Assembly: GCA_029204045.2 (NCBI GenBank)
Contig: CM055076.1
Coordinates: 22,792,743 to 22,856,742, forward strand
Length of the DNA: 64,000 nucleotides
Source: Tillandsia leiboldiana
Taxonomy: Eukaryota; Streptophyta; Magnoliopsida; Poales; Bromeliaceae
Direction: 5' to 3'
Within the stretch, counting starts at the first letter, position 1, and the number at the start of each line of letters is the position of its first letter. Positions 1 to 11,531 of this stretch are shown here, piece by piece. A program made the position numbers and the translations under genes. The notes beneath the pieces are model-generated. The model saw only the letters and a list, made by a program, of their open reading frames with translations. It did no database searches and was not told the origin of the DNA.

Positions 1-734
1 CGTCCGGCTAAAGCTGGAAGCTCGATTGGAGGCCCTAGAGGCCGCTGTGAAGCGCAGCTAGGAGACGTCAGAGGGACAATCGGAAGCTGAGGAACCCGTC
101 AAGTGAAAATCCAGTAAGGTGGCCCGACGTGAGAGGTGGCAACCCAGGGACTCCGAAGATGTCCAGACAACATCCTCGGCCGAAACAAAGGTCGAAGGAA
201 AGAGGACGCGGACCGACACTGTGATGACCCGGATCTCCTCAGAGCTTTTGCAGTGTGTCTGGCAACTTCTGGAGGCCTTTGCTTTGTGTTAGAGGTGTTT
301 GTGCGCGAATCGGACCCAAGAATTGGACTCAGTGTGGAAAACGGGAGCAAATTTGCTTAACCGGATGCCTTCGACAAATTTTAGAAGTGGAATTAGGCAA
401 AACGGACATCGGATTTGAACTCAGCGCGCGAAAACGATGGAAATTGACTATTTACTTATTTTTTTCGGAGCCCGGATGCCCTAATACGAATTTTGAGGCT
501 TGGGTTACTGTTTCGGCGGCCAGGGCAGCGCCGGCGGCGACAGGCAGGCGGGGCGGCGGCGGGCAGCGGCTGCGGCCAGAGGCGCGGGCCGCTCGGTCCA
601 CGGGCTTGGCGTGAACCTGGGGGGAGGACGCGTGGCGGCTCCCGGTTGGCCAGCTCGCGGGGCGCGGTCTACGGAAGGGCGCGGGGAGCCGTGGACCAGG
701 GCGGGGCCAAGTAGCGGCCGCTGGTTGGCCGGTC

Positions 735-1028
735 CACGTGCGCTCGGTCCACGCGAGGAGCGGCTGGCGTGGTGCAGCGAGGGTGGTGTGCCACGTGGCG
801 TCTTCCTATTGGTGCGGTGTGGACACGTGGCAGCTTTGGATTGGATGGTCCACAGAGCAGGGAGGCAGGTGCCTCGGGCTGCGTGCGCTGCGTGGGCGCC
901 GGCAGCGCGGCGTGCGCGCACGTGGGCGCGCCGACCGAGGTGTTGATGTGGGTGGAGCAGTGCGGGGGCGCGGCCACGTGTCGCGAGCGGGTTGGCCGAA
1001 CCCGCTGTTTGCTGTTCGGGGCCACGTG
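735..1028. promoter_or_regulatory. Cluster of six G-box (CACGTG) motifs
   Basis: The palindromic hexamer CACGTG occurs at 735, 792, 824, 919, 975 and 1023, six times in under 300 bp. Several copies sit in the longer form GCCACGTG. An inverted CCAAT motif lies near 808. G-boxes bind plant bZIP and bHLH factors (known family property). The cluster is followed about 140 bp later by a TATA box, so it reads as a promoter, possibly the U3 of an LTR. Binding itself is inferred. Confidence 0.5.
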
Positions 1029-1165
1029 TCGCAACGTGGAGGATTCGGGCGCTGATGGTTCGGGGTACATTTTGGGCTACTGTGCGGCACTGTTTGCGCC
1101 CGAAACTGTTTCAGGCGCCCGAATGTGGGGACCCAGAGGGAATTAAGTGAATTGTTCTGTTTTGG

Positions 1166-1175
1166 CTATATATAG
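1166..1175 (+). promoter_or_regulatory. TATA box downstream of the G-box cluster
   Basis: CTATATATAG lies about 140 bp after the last G-box, where GC-rich DNA gives way to C/T-rich leader-like sequence. It is the best TATA match in the first 3 kb and implies plus-strand transcription starting near 1200. No downstream gene could be assigned to it. Confidence 0.4.
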
Positions 1176-3650
1176 CCCCCTTTTGCCGTTCTTTTGAGCC
1201 TTTTTTCGAGCTCCCCTGCGACAGAGCCCTCAAGATGACTTGTTCTTCATCTTGTGCTACAACTCTTGAAGGATTCTTGGATTTTTTGGAGGCCACGGCA
1301 TCGGCGTTTTCTGCGACGCGGCGCACTGCGACGCTCCTTCCATTTTGGCTTCTACCGTCGCATTTCAGTACACGAGACCCCCTGAGCTACCCCGATGGAC
1401 TTTTGAGCTGATTTTTGTGGCAGCACGTTCATGAGAGGTACCTCTTCGATTTCCATGTTGATCACTTCGCCTCATTTTGGGTTTTTGGCATGGTTCCTGA
1501 GGTATCTTTTGACCCCTTGTACCACTGCGAGGTTTTGGACAGCGGTAGAGTATTATTGGGATTTCTCGGCCTACGAGCATCGGAACGAGACGTATGAGGA
1601 CTCGATCGACATCTACGCTTCGAGAGGAACAAACCCGTATTTTTGTCGGCATTTTTGGAGGACTCCTCGAAGGTGATATTTAAGCTTCTTTGGGACTGAA
1701 TTCTGCAGAGATGCGAGTTGTGGATTGATTGGCGTACCACGATGTTCTATTTGTATTTTGGCCTACAGGTGTCAGAATGAGGAGTAAAAGTACTCGATTT
1801 GGATCTACTCGTCGCGAGGATCGCAACTGTGATTTTTCTGGATTTTTCAGAGGACTGCACGCAGGTGAAAATCCCCTTTCTCTTTGCTGGACTGTAAAAA
1901 CAGCAAGCGCTGTTTTGTATGTGTGGGGTATTGATTAGTGTGTTGTGGATGTGATGTTGGTTTGAGCAGAGACTTGTGCGACTGAGTACCGAGGGTGCAA
2001 TTTCTGCGGATTTTGTTAGTGAGTGACTGCGCACTTCACCGACTTCGGCTTTGCCTGCGAAAAGCGATTCAGGTTGGTTGCTTCGTCTCCAGAACCGGTG
2101 GACGGTTCTCTAATTCTATATGATAGAATGCATGCATAATAGTGTACCAACTTTTGGTTGAGATGTAAGCTTAGTAATAGTATTTGTTTGAGAAATTACA
2201 AGTTATGCTATTCATGTTATGCCTATTGGAAACTTGCAAGATTTGGATAAATATTTATGATTGTGATCAATAGAAGCTTACCTATGGGAGTATTGCCCTC
2301 TGTGACTGCTAGCATGCATGATTTATTGTACAACCTATAAGATTGAGATGTAAGCATGTGAAATGATTTAGATCATGTGGATTGATGCCTGCTCGATTTA
2401 GGGTATATGTTTTCGAGGATGTAGAGATCATGTCTATTAATGTTCCCTATTTTATGATTTCAGTTATTTAAAGGATATTATTGGAACTTGACATAGCACC
2501 CCGTCATATGATGCATGTTTAACCAGACTGGTAGAGAACCTTCACTTGGGCTAGGTTCTTTTATGTTTTAGACATCCCACACTTTGCATCTTTCCTGGAC
2601 ATAGTGTTGCCTCGCCCGAGTAGTGGGCCGAGTGGTCAGGTTATTGTGGGATATTGTTGCACTCATGCCTGGGGGCCGAATGGAGTCTGATAGCTGAGTT
2701 TAGACCAGTGTTGGTGTTTTGGGAGCCGTTTGGGTAGACGGTGATCCCGGACCGTTGAGTGTCTTCCGGTCAGTGTTGTCGGGAACCGTTTGGGTAGGCG
2801 GTGGTCACGGGTCGTTGAGTGTCGTCCGACCAGTTTTGTTAGTCCTGAGTTGTGGGTCGATCCCGGCTGTGGAGTATCTCCAGCCAGTGAGTTTATTGCC
2901 ACGAGCCGGTGGTGTTCGCTAGTGTCTCGAGATTCGTGAGAGCTGGTTAGCTGAGTCGTCGAGAGTACGCCGACCGTCGTGCGAGATGTTTGAGGATCCT
3001 GAGTCCTTCCGTTCTGAGAGTGAGCGTGGATTTTGACTATAGTCTGCATGAGCCACCTTGAGCTCGACAGAGATGCGCGGATATCTTTTTCCTCGGTGGG
3101 GTCGCGCCCCTCGAGTGCCCCGTCCGGAGTGGGCCTGTTCTTTCGTATCGCGACTTGTCGATGCTGTTCCTCTGGCTGGGCCTTTTTTAGGCAGTCACGG
3201 ACGCAGTCCTTCTGGCTGGGCCAGTTTTGGCAGTCATGGACGCCCTACGTAAGTCCAGTCCTCCGTGGATGTACTGGCAGTAGGTAGGCACAGACTTGAC
3301 TGGACCCTATGAGGCAGTCAGTTCGATTGGGTCGATTGAGCACATTGGGTGCGAGTAGTTGCATATCTTTTCATCTGTATCACCCATTGAGCATTTAGAT
3401 AGAGGCATGGTAGCTGTAGAGTATCTCCAGCTTTTCTTGTTCAGTTTTTACTGCATTGTTATCTTATGCCTCTAGTAGACTTAGTGGGCAGACCGTCGGG
3501 CTTGGTTGCGGTACCCACTGAGAACTACGTGTTGATGTAGTTCTCACACCCGTTGGGAGTTCTCCCCCTTCTTTTTCTTTCCTCTCCTTTGTTTTGCACT
3601 TGAAGAGAATCATCACTTGAAGAAAATCATCACTTGAAGAGAATCCTGAA

Positions 3651-6400
3651 GAACGCCCTCAATCATATTTTAGACTCCACATATCTTAGAAACTATCAAG
3701 TAACTACTTTTTGTTCCCCAAGCAACTTCTCTGAAGAAGAAAACCAAAGCTCCAAATTGATATTTCTGCTCTAAATAATTATAAGCTCCAGACATTTTCT
3801 TCCAAAGCGCTCTTGTAGAGATTCATGTAGTTGAAAGCAGAGGCAAAATTTAAATCTCACACTAAGCCAAATGGGCACTATACCAACCTTCACCAATCTA
3901 GAAAGCAATGCCACAAATGACATTGCGAAAACGGATAGGATCAAATCAGGTTTTAGTACCTATTCAGCTTAGCTTTTTCTCCAACTTTTGGCTGTAACCA
4001 TCTATACAAAACTAAAAAGTTTGGAGCCTTCGCTACGTTTGAAAGTACTTTGGAGGGTTTTAACAAGCAACGAAGAAGGTTTAACAAGAAGTCCCTCTAG
4101 TACAAGGACCCAATGTCACTCGTCATCCATATAATACAACAAGATCAATTTTTCATCCTCTAGACTCAAAATGAATTCCATCTCAAAAATTTTCAATATC
4201 AGAGTAGTTAAAAACCCAATTCAAATTTTCAATTGCAAAAATAGATTCAAAATTTTGTGAATCAAAATACTCAAAAAACTCAATTATCCTCCTTAAGAGA
4301 ATACGAAACCAACACATCTTTATCAATATACAAGACTTGTAATTCTACTACTAAACAAACATCTATTCTATCTTGTCAAGTCTATTGTCATAGTTTTGTG
4401 CAATGTTAATTATATATGGCCAGTACATACCCTCTAAAGGCACCTGCCACTTAAAAAAATTAATTTTCATGATGTGCATTGTGGTTTTTGCCGCAGGTAT
4501 TGAAGCCATCTAAATCATTTCTCAAGCAACCATCCACTATCTTACTAGAGCAAAAATTTACCAAGTATAAAGCTCAATCCTTACAAATCAAGGCCTTTCC
4601 TATTCAGCAAGATACTCAAGTATAACATTTTTAGTACATCTACTGTACAAGTACTTGAATCGTGGAATCTTTAGTACATTAAGCAATTAAGTCTTTTCAA
4701 TACTAGGCATCTTCAATCAACACTACAATATCAATTACTTTCATGCAACCACGCTCCATTCACAATTGCAAATATGTAAGACTCGTTCTTCAACATCGAT
4801 CGCAACAAATAATTACATGATATCATCTCAGGATCAAAGAAAAAAAAAATAAAAAATTCCACTCAATCACTACGAAACACTTGATTTAACACGTAATGTT
4901 ATAAAAAAAAACATCAGAGCTCAAACCAAAAGACTACACCTAATTTTTTTGGTAGTTGTTTACGTCCTCCGAATTGCAGATACAAACAATCATATTAACG
5001 AATCAATAATGTCTAACTTGCATCCATGAAAGTGATTAAACTCTATCTTCTACGCTAAGCTACAACCTAAGAGAATTGCAATATATGAATAGAGCAAATA
5101 AACCTAAAGAATAAAACATGCTAACAGATACATCCACAAATCAGTTTTAACATATAATGGTAAAATTAACTTTTGGGACTCAACTCGTATCAAATAAGCA
5201 GAGCAGAAATGACCAAAGAACAAAAACATTAGAGGTCTCGTATAAGAAACTCTACCTCAAGCTTCTCAGGTAACATATAGATATAGTAATCAAAACTAGG
5301 AATCTAGTTACAAATTATCTCCAACACAAAGCATATTTAGGAATAGTTAATTGAACAAATTAACTGACGTCTCAAACATAGCTAATGTCATTATTCAAGA
5401 CCGCAAAGTGTGATATTTTTGACTCTCAGTTCCTGCCACCTAAATGTTCAAGTTCAAATAACTCGCTAATGCACTGCCACTTGCTACAGTCCAAATAACT
5501 CGCATACTTTGACAATGAAGAAGAAAATCTCAAGTCCTCCGGAGGCTACTATTCTGTTCATTGATGAATTTTGACAAAAGAACATATAATTTGAGTTAAT
5601 CTCCAATATAAAAATGGCCAAACATTTTAATCAACCACAGGTTAATAACTGCAATGCTCTTTAATAGATATTAGTATATGCAAAAAAGATGATCAAACAG
5701 ATCATTTGAACATTACACTTCAAACATCAAGTGACTCTTCTCTAACATAATTAAGCTATAGTTCCTAAAAATGATAGTAGTTAGATAATATCAGCATCTT
5801 ATAAAAAAGTAATAAATTAATTTATTGCAAAATTTATATCTTTCAAAAAATTATCATGAATAAAAGAAAGCATGCCAAACACGTTGTCCATGCCAAACAC
5901 AAGACAACATTACCTGAATGTTTTATTGTTTTTAAAAATAGAACTCTTAGAAGCAAATCCACATTGCAATGTTCGAAATCTTCATGTAATGGTGATCACA
6001 GATGTGTCATGGCTCGCTAACCCTTTTGATTAAACAAAATTCACCATACTAATCCATCCGACTTTTTTTTATCCTTTAAACATTTTGGAGATCTACAAAA
6101 CTAAATACGCTAATCGATCACCTTACTTTACAACAAGGGAAGCAATTAGTCCATTTCCAATCCATCACAGTTAGAGACATTTTCACTATAAAAATCATAC
6201 ATTACAAAATTGTAGGAATTATAGATGGACCATAGTATTAGAAACGAAACTTGTGACATGATTTTCAAGCCCGATCGTATTACTTTTTCCCAGAAAAGTT
6301 ACGGAATCAATAACCATCAAGCCTATCTTAGCTAAGTCATTGATCACCTGCAAGTTTCCCCATAGCAAATGCATAGAAAAGTCTCAACAACCAAAAAATA
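3651..6400. other. AT-rich intergenic DNA, nothing recognised
   Basis: No open frame longer than about 60 codons with recognisable content, no splice-bounded exons resembling a known family, and no clear terminal repeats were found. The composition is uniform and AT-rich, with scattered short A and T runs. Confidence 0.5.
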
Positions 6401-6410
6401 ATAGAAAATA

Positions 6411-6620
6411 GAGGCTTTTGCTTATTTACCCCTGACTACTATTCAAAATATTCAAATTTGCCTTATACCAAAATACCCTTCTAAACTCCAAATCCTATTA
6501 GTAAACCCAAGAGATTTGGGGATATTTGAAGATATTTTTGGAAATCAATAAGGGCATTTTGGTCAACCAGTGGTATATTAGATATTTTTGAACTTTTGCT
6601 GGGTATATTAGATATTATCC
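6411..6620. mobile_element. Small MULE-type MITE
   Basis: A 210-bp segment whose two ends are imperfect inverted repeats: the left GAGGCTTTTGCTTATTTACC corresponds to the complement of the right end, and AT-rich inner sequence also pairs. It is flanked by the direct repeat atagaaaata at 6401-6410 and 6621-6630, which contains a 9-bp duplication as expected for Mutator-like transposition. There is no coding capacity. The flank repeat is exact but the TIR match is weak. Confidence 0.5.
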
Positions 6621-6630
6621 ATAGAAAATA

Positions 6631-8697
6631 TTAGTTGTATGTTTCCCTCCACATGCAAAACAGCTCTCTTAAATGCATTCGACATAATCAGATATTCAGG
6701 AAAGGATAAAAATAATAATATTCACGAATTAAAATAGCAATTGTTTGATTTTTAGTAGCATTGATGAAATTAGTAATTTACTATAGGTGAAGAGAAGAAA
6801 GACAAAGTTCAATTTCAGAGAGTGAATATGGGATGAATTCACTTAGACTAGAATGAGAATGGAAAATAATGAGTGTTACAGAAAGTAGGCATTTTTAAAG
6901 TACAAGTTACAACTTAATGCAGTGGTTGTACCACCCACTATAAGGGATATTACAAGTTTAGAACCCAATACTTTAGGTTGCAAGTTCAGTTCCCAAACAT
7001 TGCGTTCATAGTTTCTCGGAAAAATAAAAGAATAACAATTCCTCGAAAGATGAGCATGTTTTCCACATGAGAAAGTCTGGGAAACATTGAAAAAGAACAA
7101 AGGCTAATGAAGCAACAAAATAAATCTAACTACAATAAGTGACTATGTTTTCCGCAAAAGCTAAAAAGAAAAAATCAAACTCATTAGAAAAGAAATCTTC
7201 ATAAGAAAATGATCATTGGAACTTGTGCCCAATTTCAAATCAATTGGGAAATATGACCAAACTCAAATGCAATAACTACAAGAAAAATCCTACTTTTGGG
7301 GTGTACATGTAGCATTGCTCTTTGTATCTGAATTAAAACTTTCCTAATTATTGTTAAAGATCTCCATAATTATTGAACTGCAAATGTAGTTTCGGAATTG
7401 AGAAAAAATTATGTCTAGTTTTAGAGGTTTATGAGAGAACAAAATTTAAGAGCAAAATATGATTTAGCACATAATCAGCATATATTTTTATCAAATTACT
7501 AGAATATTTTTAGGTTTAGGGGAGCAAAATGTGCTAGCTGGGTCACAAAAAATTATGCAGCCTATAACTAGCTACCATACTCATTTGGGAGAGCAAAATG
7601 AAATAACAGGCCACAAAAGCATAACTACCGCATAACTAGCATGTATACTAAATCATAATAAGACAGTTTACTAAAGAATAAACTAACTTAATAGAAAATT
7701 AGTGATCCAGCATATAACATAAACATATAAAATATAATATCTTTAAAATAGGTCAAAATTAGAGATTAAGGAGAGCAAGAAGTATCGAATATACTCTTGA
7801 TTTTAGAAATTAAAGTTGGCTCACACAAAAGATGCATCCTCTATGCATGGTGGATGCGGTAGATGGAAGTTGTGCCACAGTTTTTAAGGAGCAAAATGAA
7901 CAAAGTAGCTGGCAATTATGATTACTAACTACCATGTATTTTTATCAAACTAATTGAAGGATAGAGGTTTAATACAACAAACTATACTAAACAAGATATG
8001 ATTCAGCAAACATACAGTATATATTTCCATCAAATCGACTGACTGTTGGAGGCTTAAGTGAAAGGTTTATGAGAACACAATGACTAACTAGACAGCAAGA
8101 TATGATTCAGCACATACACAGAATATATATTCATCAAATTAGCTGAAAATTAAAGGTTTATAAATAGCAAATTGAGCTAATCGGCAAGAAGATTTGATTC
8201 AATCAAACTGAAATAGAGGTTTACAAGAAAAGACGAATAATTTAGAGAGTAAAAATATGATTTAGCACATCACCGACGCATATTTTTATTTAACGGATTC
8301 AGTATTAGAGGGTTAGCCGAGAAAAATTTGCTAGCTAAATAGCAAGAAATGATTCAACACACAACCAGCATATGTACTCACAAAACGAACTATTTATTAG
8401 AAGTTTAGGCTAGCAAACTGAAATAACAAACTATGAGCGTATGATTATCACATAACTAACATAACTAGCTTGTATTTCTAACTCAAAATTAGAGGTTTGC
8501 TATAAAAAACTAAGTTGAGAGAAAAATAAAGAGACAACATATAATTTATAAGAGTATATTTTTATTAAGCTAACTAAATATTAAACGTTAGGGAGAGATA
8601 GTTGAAGTATGCAATACATGTTTGATTTTTGAAATTAAAATTGGCTTAGATTTAATAGATTTCTCGTATGCCACCCATCCCAATGTACCAGCTCTCT
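6631..8697. repeat. AT-rich DNA with degenerate ~90-130 bp repeats
   Basis: From about 7440 to 8500 a motif of the form ATGATTYAGCACA, followed by an A/T-rich stretch with ATCAAAT and a later GAGGTTTA, recurs about six times (near 7459, 7997, 8101, 8252, 8346). Spacing is irregular and the copies are well diverged, so it looks like an old tandem array. The short open frame at 6876-7100 (minus) shows nothing recognisable and was not called. No gene is seen. Confidence 0.4.
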
Positions 8698-8874
8698 TTT
8701 CTAAGTAGGGGTGTCAACGAGCCGAACACGAGCGAGCTGGGGTCAGCTCGTGTTCGACTTGTTTAATAAACGAGCCGAATACGAGCTGACTCATTTAAAT
8801 ATCGAGCTGAAAAATTCGGCTCGTGTTCGGCTCGTTTATTAATGAGCCGAACACGAGCAGGCTCGCGAGCAACA

Positions 8875-11494
8875 TGTCACGCCCCGGGGGTTTCATTCAG
8901 CGGAAACAATCAACGAAAAAAAAGGATTTGTTTTGCGTATCAATTTTTTTTTTTTGAAATTCCTTCTTCCCCGGTGCGTGCCCAGACCCGCCGCATACAC
9001 AGAATCACCCTGCAAACGGACAAAGTCTCCTCTGTATATACACGGCGTCGCGGCTAATACAACATGCAATCATAGTAGTTTATTCAATCACAACAGTTCT
9101 CAACACTTACACAACAGAACCATTCTCAAGGCCGACCAATTTGAAAGGATAAATCCACAATTTTAAAAGCGGTGCCCACCCGGCATCCAGATTTCTAAAA
9201 CAGTTTGAAAACCATAAATCCATAGAGTTTTTAAAACAGTGCCCACACGACACTCAGGTTTTGAAATCCGTTTTATAAAATCCATAAATCCACAGGGTTT
9301 TGAAAACGGTGCCCACACGACACCCAAGTTTTGAAAACGATTTTCACAATTCCTTTTTCTTTTTCTTTCTTTTCTTTTGAAAAATGGCCGAACAGAGATA
9401 AGAAATAAACTCAACATCCACATAACCAAAGAGTAGAGTACCGACATCCACACCGACCCCACGAGGGTATCGAGAACCACACAATAGTCTACAAGTAGTA
9501 AATGAAATGCGACAGAAAAGAGAAAAAATACAGTCTGGGGTCTCATAGGACCCGAAAGCTCCTGACTCGGCCTCACCGTCGCCTAGCTCTCACCCCTGAA
9601 GGAACCTGTCACGGAGTGGGAAGTCAGCGACACGATAATACTAATAATAAAGCAGGAAAAGTAGTAAAGCCAACCGTAAGGCTATCCGGAGCAACCACCC
9701 TCCCAAGAGGGAAAAACCACGAACACCTGCAAAACCTGACCACGTCGAGCACCTACCCCGACAGGTCGCACCGCTCACACCTTGGCGCCTCAAAACCCCA
9801 CACCTACGGGAGCCCCACTACGTCACCTCGTGGGTTTACACGAGTCATAGACCACTTTTCTGGAAAAGCGCACCCTTTGCGGTGGCCAAACCGCGGATGC
9901 GCGTGCTGCAGCCTCGAGCATAGTAACCGAGAATATCATATATAACCAAGTAGCGAGAACCGTAGAGACTATCAACCATATATAACCAAGTAGCAAGAAC
10001 CATAGAGACTATCAACCATATATAACCAAGTAGCAAGAACCATAGAGACTATCAACCTTAGCACAGTTAAACGCATAAATAGAAGTAGTTACGAGTGTCG
10101 GAAGTGCTACGCTAAGTCTCCAAATAAAAAACCCACCTGTCTCGTGTGGTGATCAACGCGCGATTCCTCAGCGTCTTGGTGTGTTCCCCGGACCTACACG
10201 AACCCGCCGCAAAGAAATCAGTAACTCGAAACCCCAAATAAGGACCACGGAACAAAAGACTCTCCCGGTCGGTCGCGGAACGCGGCCCGCAGATCCGGCG
10301 GCGGCGGCGACGTCCCGGGGCGAGGACGAAGGCACGGGCTGCCCACCAGCGCGCGCGGCCCCGCACGGCGCCCGACCCCGCGCGGGCGCGCTGCCCGCAT
10401 GCGCGGGCTACCCAACGCGGTGCCAGACCCTGCGCGGGCGGCCGGCCCGCGCGGCGTGCTGCCCGCATGCGCGGGCGGCCCCGCGCGGCGCCCGACCCCG
10501 CGCGGGCGCGCTGCACGCGTGCGCGGGCAGCCCCGCGCGGTGCCAGACCCCGCGCGGGCGCCCAGCCTGCGGGCGGCCCTGCGCGGCCCCCGGCCCGTGC
10601 AGCGTGCTGCCCGTATGCGCGAGCGGCCCCGCGCGGCGCCAGACCCGCGCGGGTGAGCTGCCCCCAGGCGCGGGCGGCCACGCGCGGCGCCCAGCCCGCG
10701 CGAGTGCCCTGCCTGCGGGTGGCTCGCCCTCCCCCTCCGCGCGCGTCGAGTGCCCTACGGCCGGATTCCGGGAACCACCTCCCCTTGCTGTAATCAAGAA
10801 AACCAAAAAAGAGACAATAATACCGCTCACCTCGGTTTTGTCGGTAATGGATGAAGGAGAAGGATCGTCCCGTTCGCGCTTGTCGGATCCCGCGGGAAAA
10901 GCGATCGTCCCTTCCTTCTCCCCGTCACGATGCCTCGGTTCTTCACGCCGACTGCTAGAGGGAAGAGGTTGGGGAAAAAGGGTTCCTCGCTCGCGCTCAG
11001 ATGGGGAACTAACGCACAGGAAATGAGAAGTGGGGAAAAACCCTACGCCCCCAAACAAAAGTAAATTAATCGTTCAGGTGTGAATGGGGAGTGGGATTGA
11101 ACCCTAAAGCCCCAAATTCAAATCTTAGCGATCGGGTGCAGACCGGGATCCAACTTATCTCAAAAAATGTGTCGATCTCCCGCACGCTTTTTGATGCACC
11201 AGGAACCGCTGGTTTACCTCGAAAAGCATGTCGATCGCCCGCACGCTTTTTGATGCACCCGAAACCGCTGGTAACCTTCAGAAATTTATTCTGGGAGATC
11301 CCGGGGTCGGAATTCGAATCCGATCGCGCCACCGCTCCCCGTTTCGCAAGCTCTACCACTTAAAAATACCCGCGAGCCCCGACGGTCTGCCCAGAAACAA
11401 AGAATTATTAACCCACCCCCCGTCGGACCACTAAAAGGGGTAAATAAAAAATAAGAATTTCCTAAAAGACAATTTAACGAAGGCGGTTCCTACA
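8875..11494 (-). repeat. 3' LTR of the gypsy element
   Basis: A 2,620-bp LTR with TG...CA ends. It contains about three diverged ~60-bp units (9140-9340), a 40-bp unit tandemly repeated three times (9939-10058) and an extremely GC-rich array at about 10275-10760 made of short pieces such as gcatgcgcgggc. Open frames through that array are low-complexity and were not called as genes. Confidence 0.92.
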
Positions 11495-11510
11495 CCACTC
11501 ACCTCTTAAA
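11495..11510 (-). other. Polypurine tract of the gypsy element
   Basis: On the minus strand the bases just inside the 3' LTR read AAGAGGTGAGTGG, purine-rich and directly abutting the LTR end. This is the expected site for priming plus-strand DNA synthesis. It is interrupted by two T residues, so the exact bounds are approximate. Confidence 0.55.
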
Positions 11511-11531
11511 AACGAGTTTCGTCTCCGAAAC

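Larger units (their letters stand above)
1..3650 (+). repeat. Retroelement-like sequence, unclassified and partial
   Basis: There is no convincing intact gene here. The first 60 bases can be read as the end of a charged, helix-forming frame that stops at TAG (58-60), so this may be the 3' end of a degenerate retroelement polyprotein. Next come a very GC-rich block (about 490-1060), a TATA box near 1170, and long AT/GT-rich leader-like DNA. At 2721-2840 a 60-bp unit occurs twice with a few differences. A 9-bp-stem hairpin lies at 3520-3545. An 18-bp motif is repeated three times at about 3600-3650. This layout resembles a long LTR plus flank of a plant Ty3/gypsy element, but no paired LTR, PBS or TSD is visible, so the class is an inference. 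Confidence 0.4.

Noticed and set aside
505..1070. Several overlapping open frames of 70-148 codons in the GC-rich block
   Set aside because: High GC removes stop codons by chance; frames on both strands overlap and no motif is seen.
3520..3545. 9-bp-stem hairpin considered as a terminator or microRNA precursor
   Set aside because: The stem is far too short for a plant microRNA precursor, and bacterial-type terminators do not apply to a plant nucleus.
7440..8500. Considered a centromere-type satellite
   Set aside because: Units are too irregular in length and too diverged; no stable period could be read.
9163..9576. Frame with hydrophobic stretch in the gypsy LTR (and its twin at 16849-17319)
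   Set aside because: Lies in the LTR and crosses its diverged ~60-bp repeat units; duplication comes from the LTR pair, not from conservation of a gene.
10181..11026. Long open frame with Arg/Ala/Pro-rich product over the GC array of the LTR, and similar frames on the other strand and in the 5' LTR
   Set aside because: The composition is that of a GC-rich repeat, frames are open in several phases at once, and the length differs between LTR copies. No protein family is recognisable.
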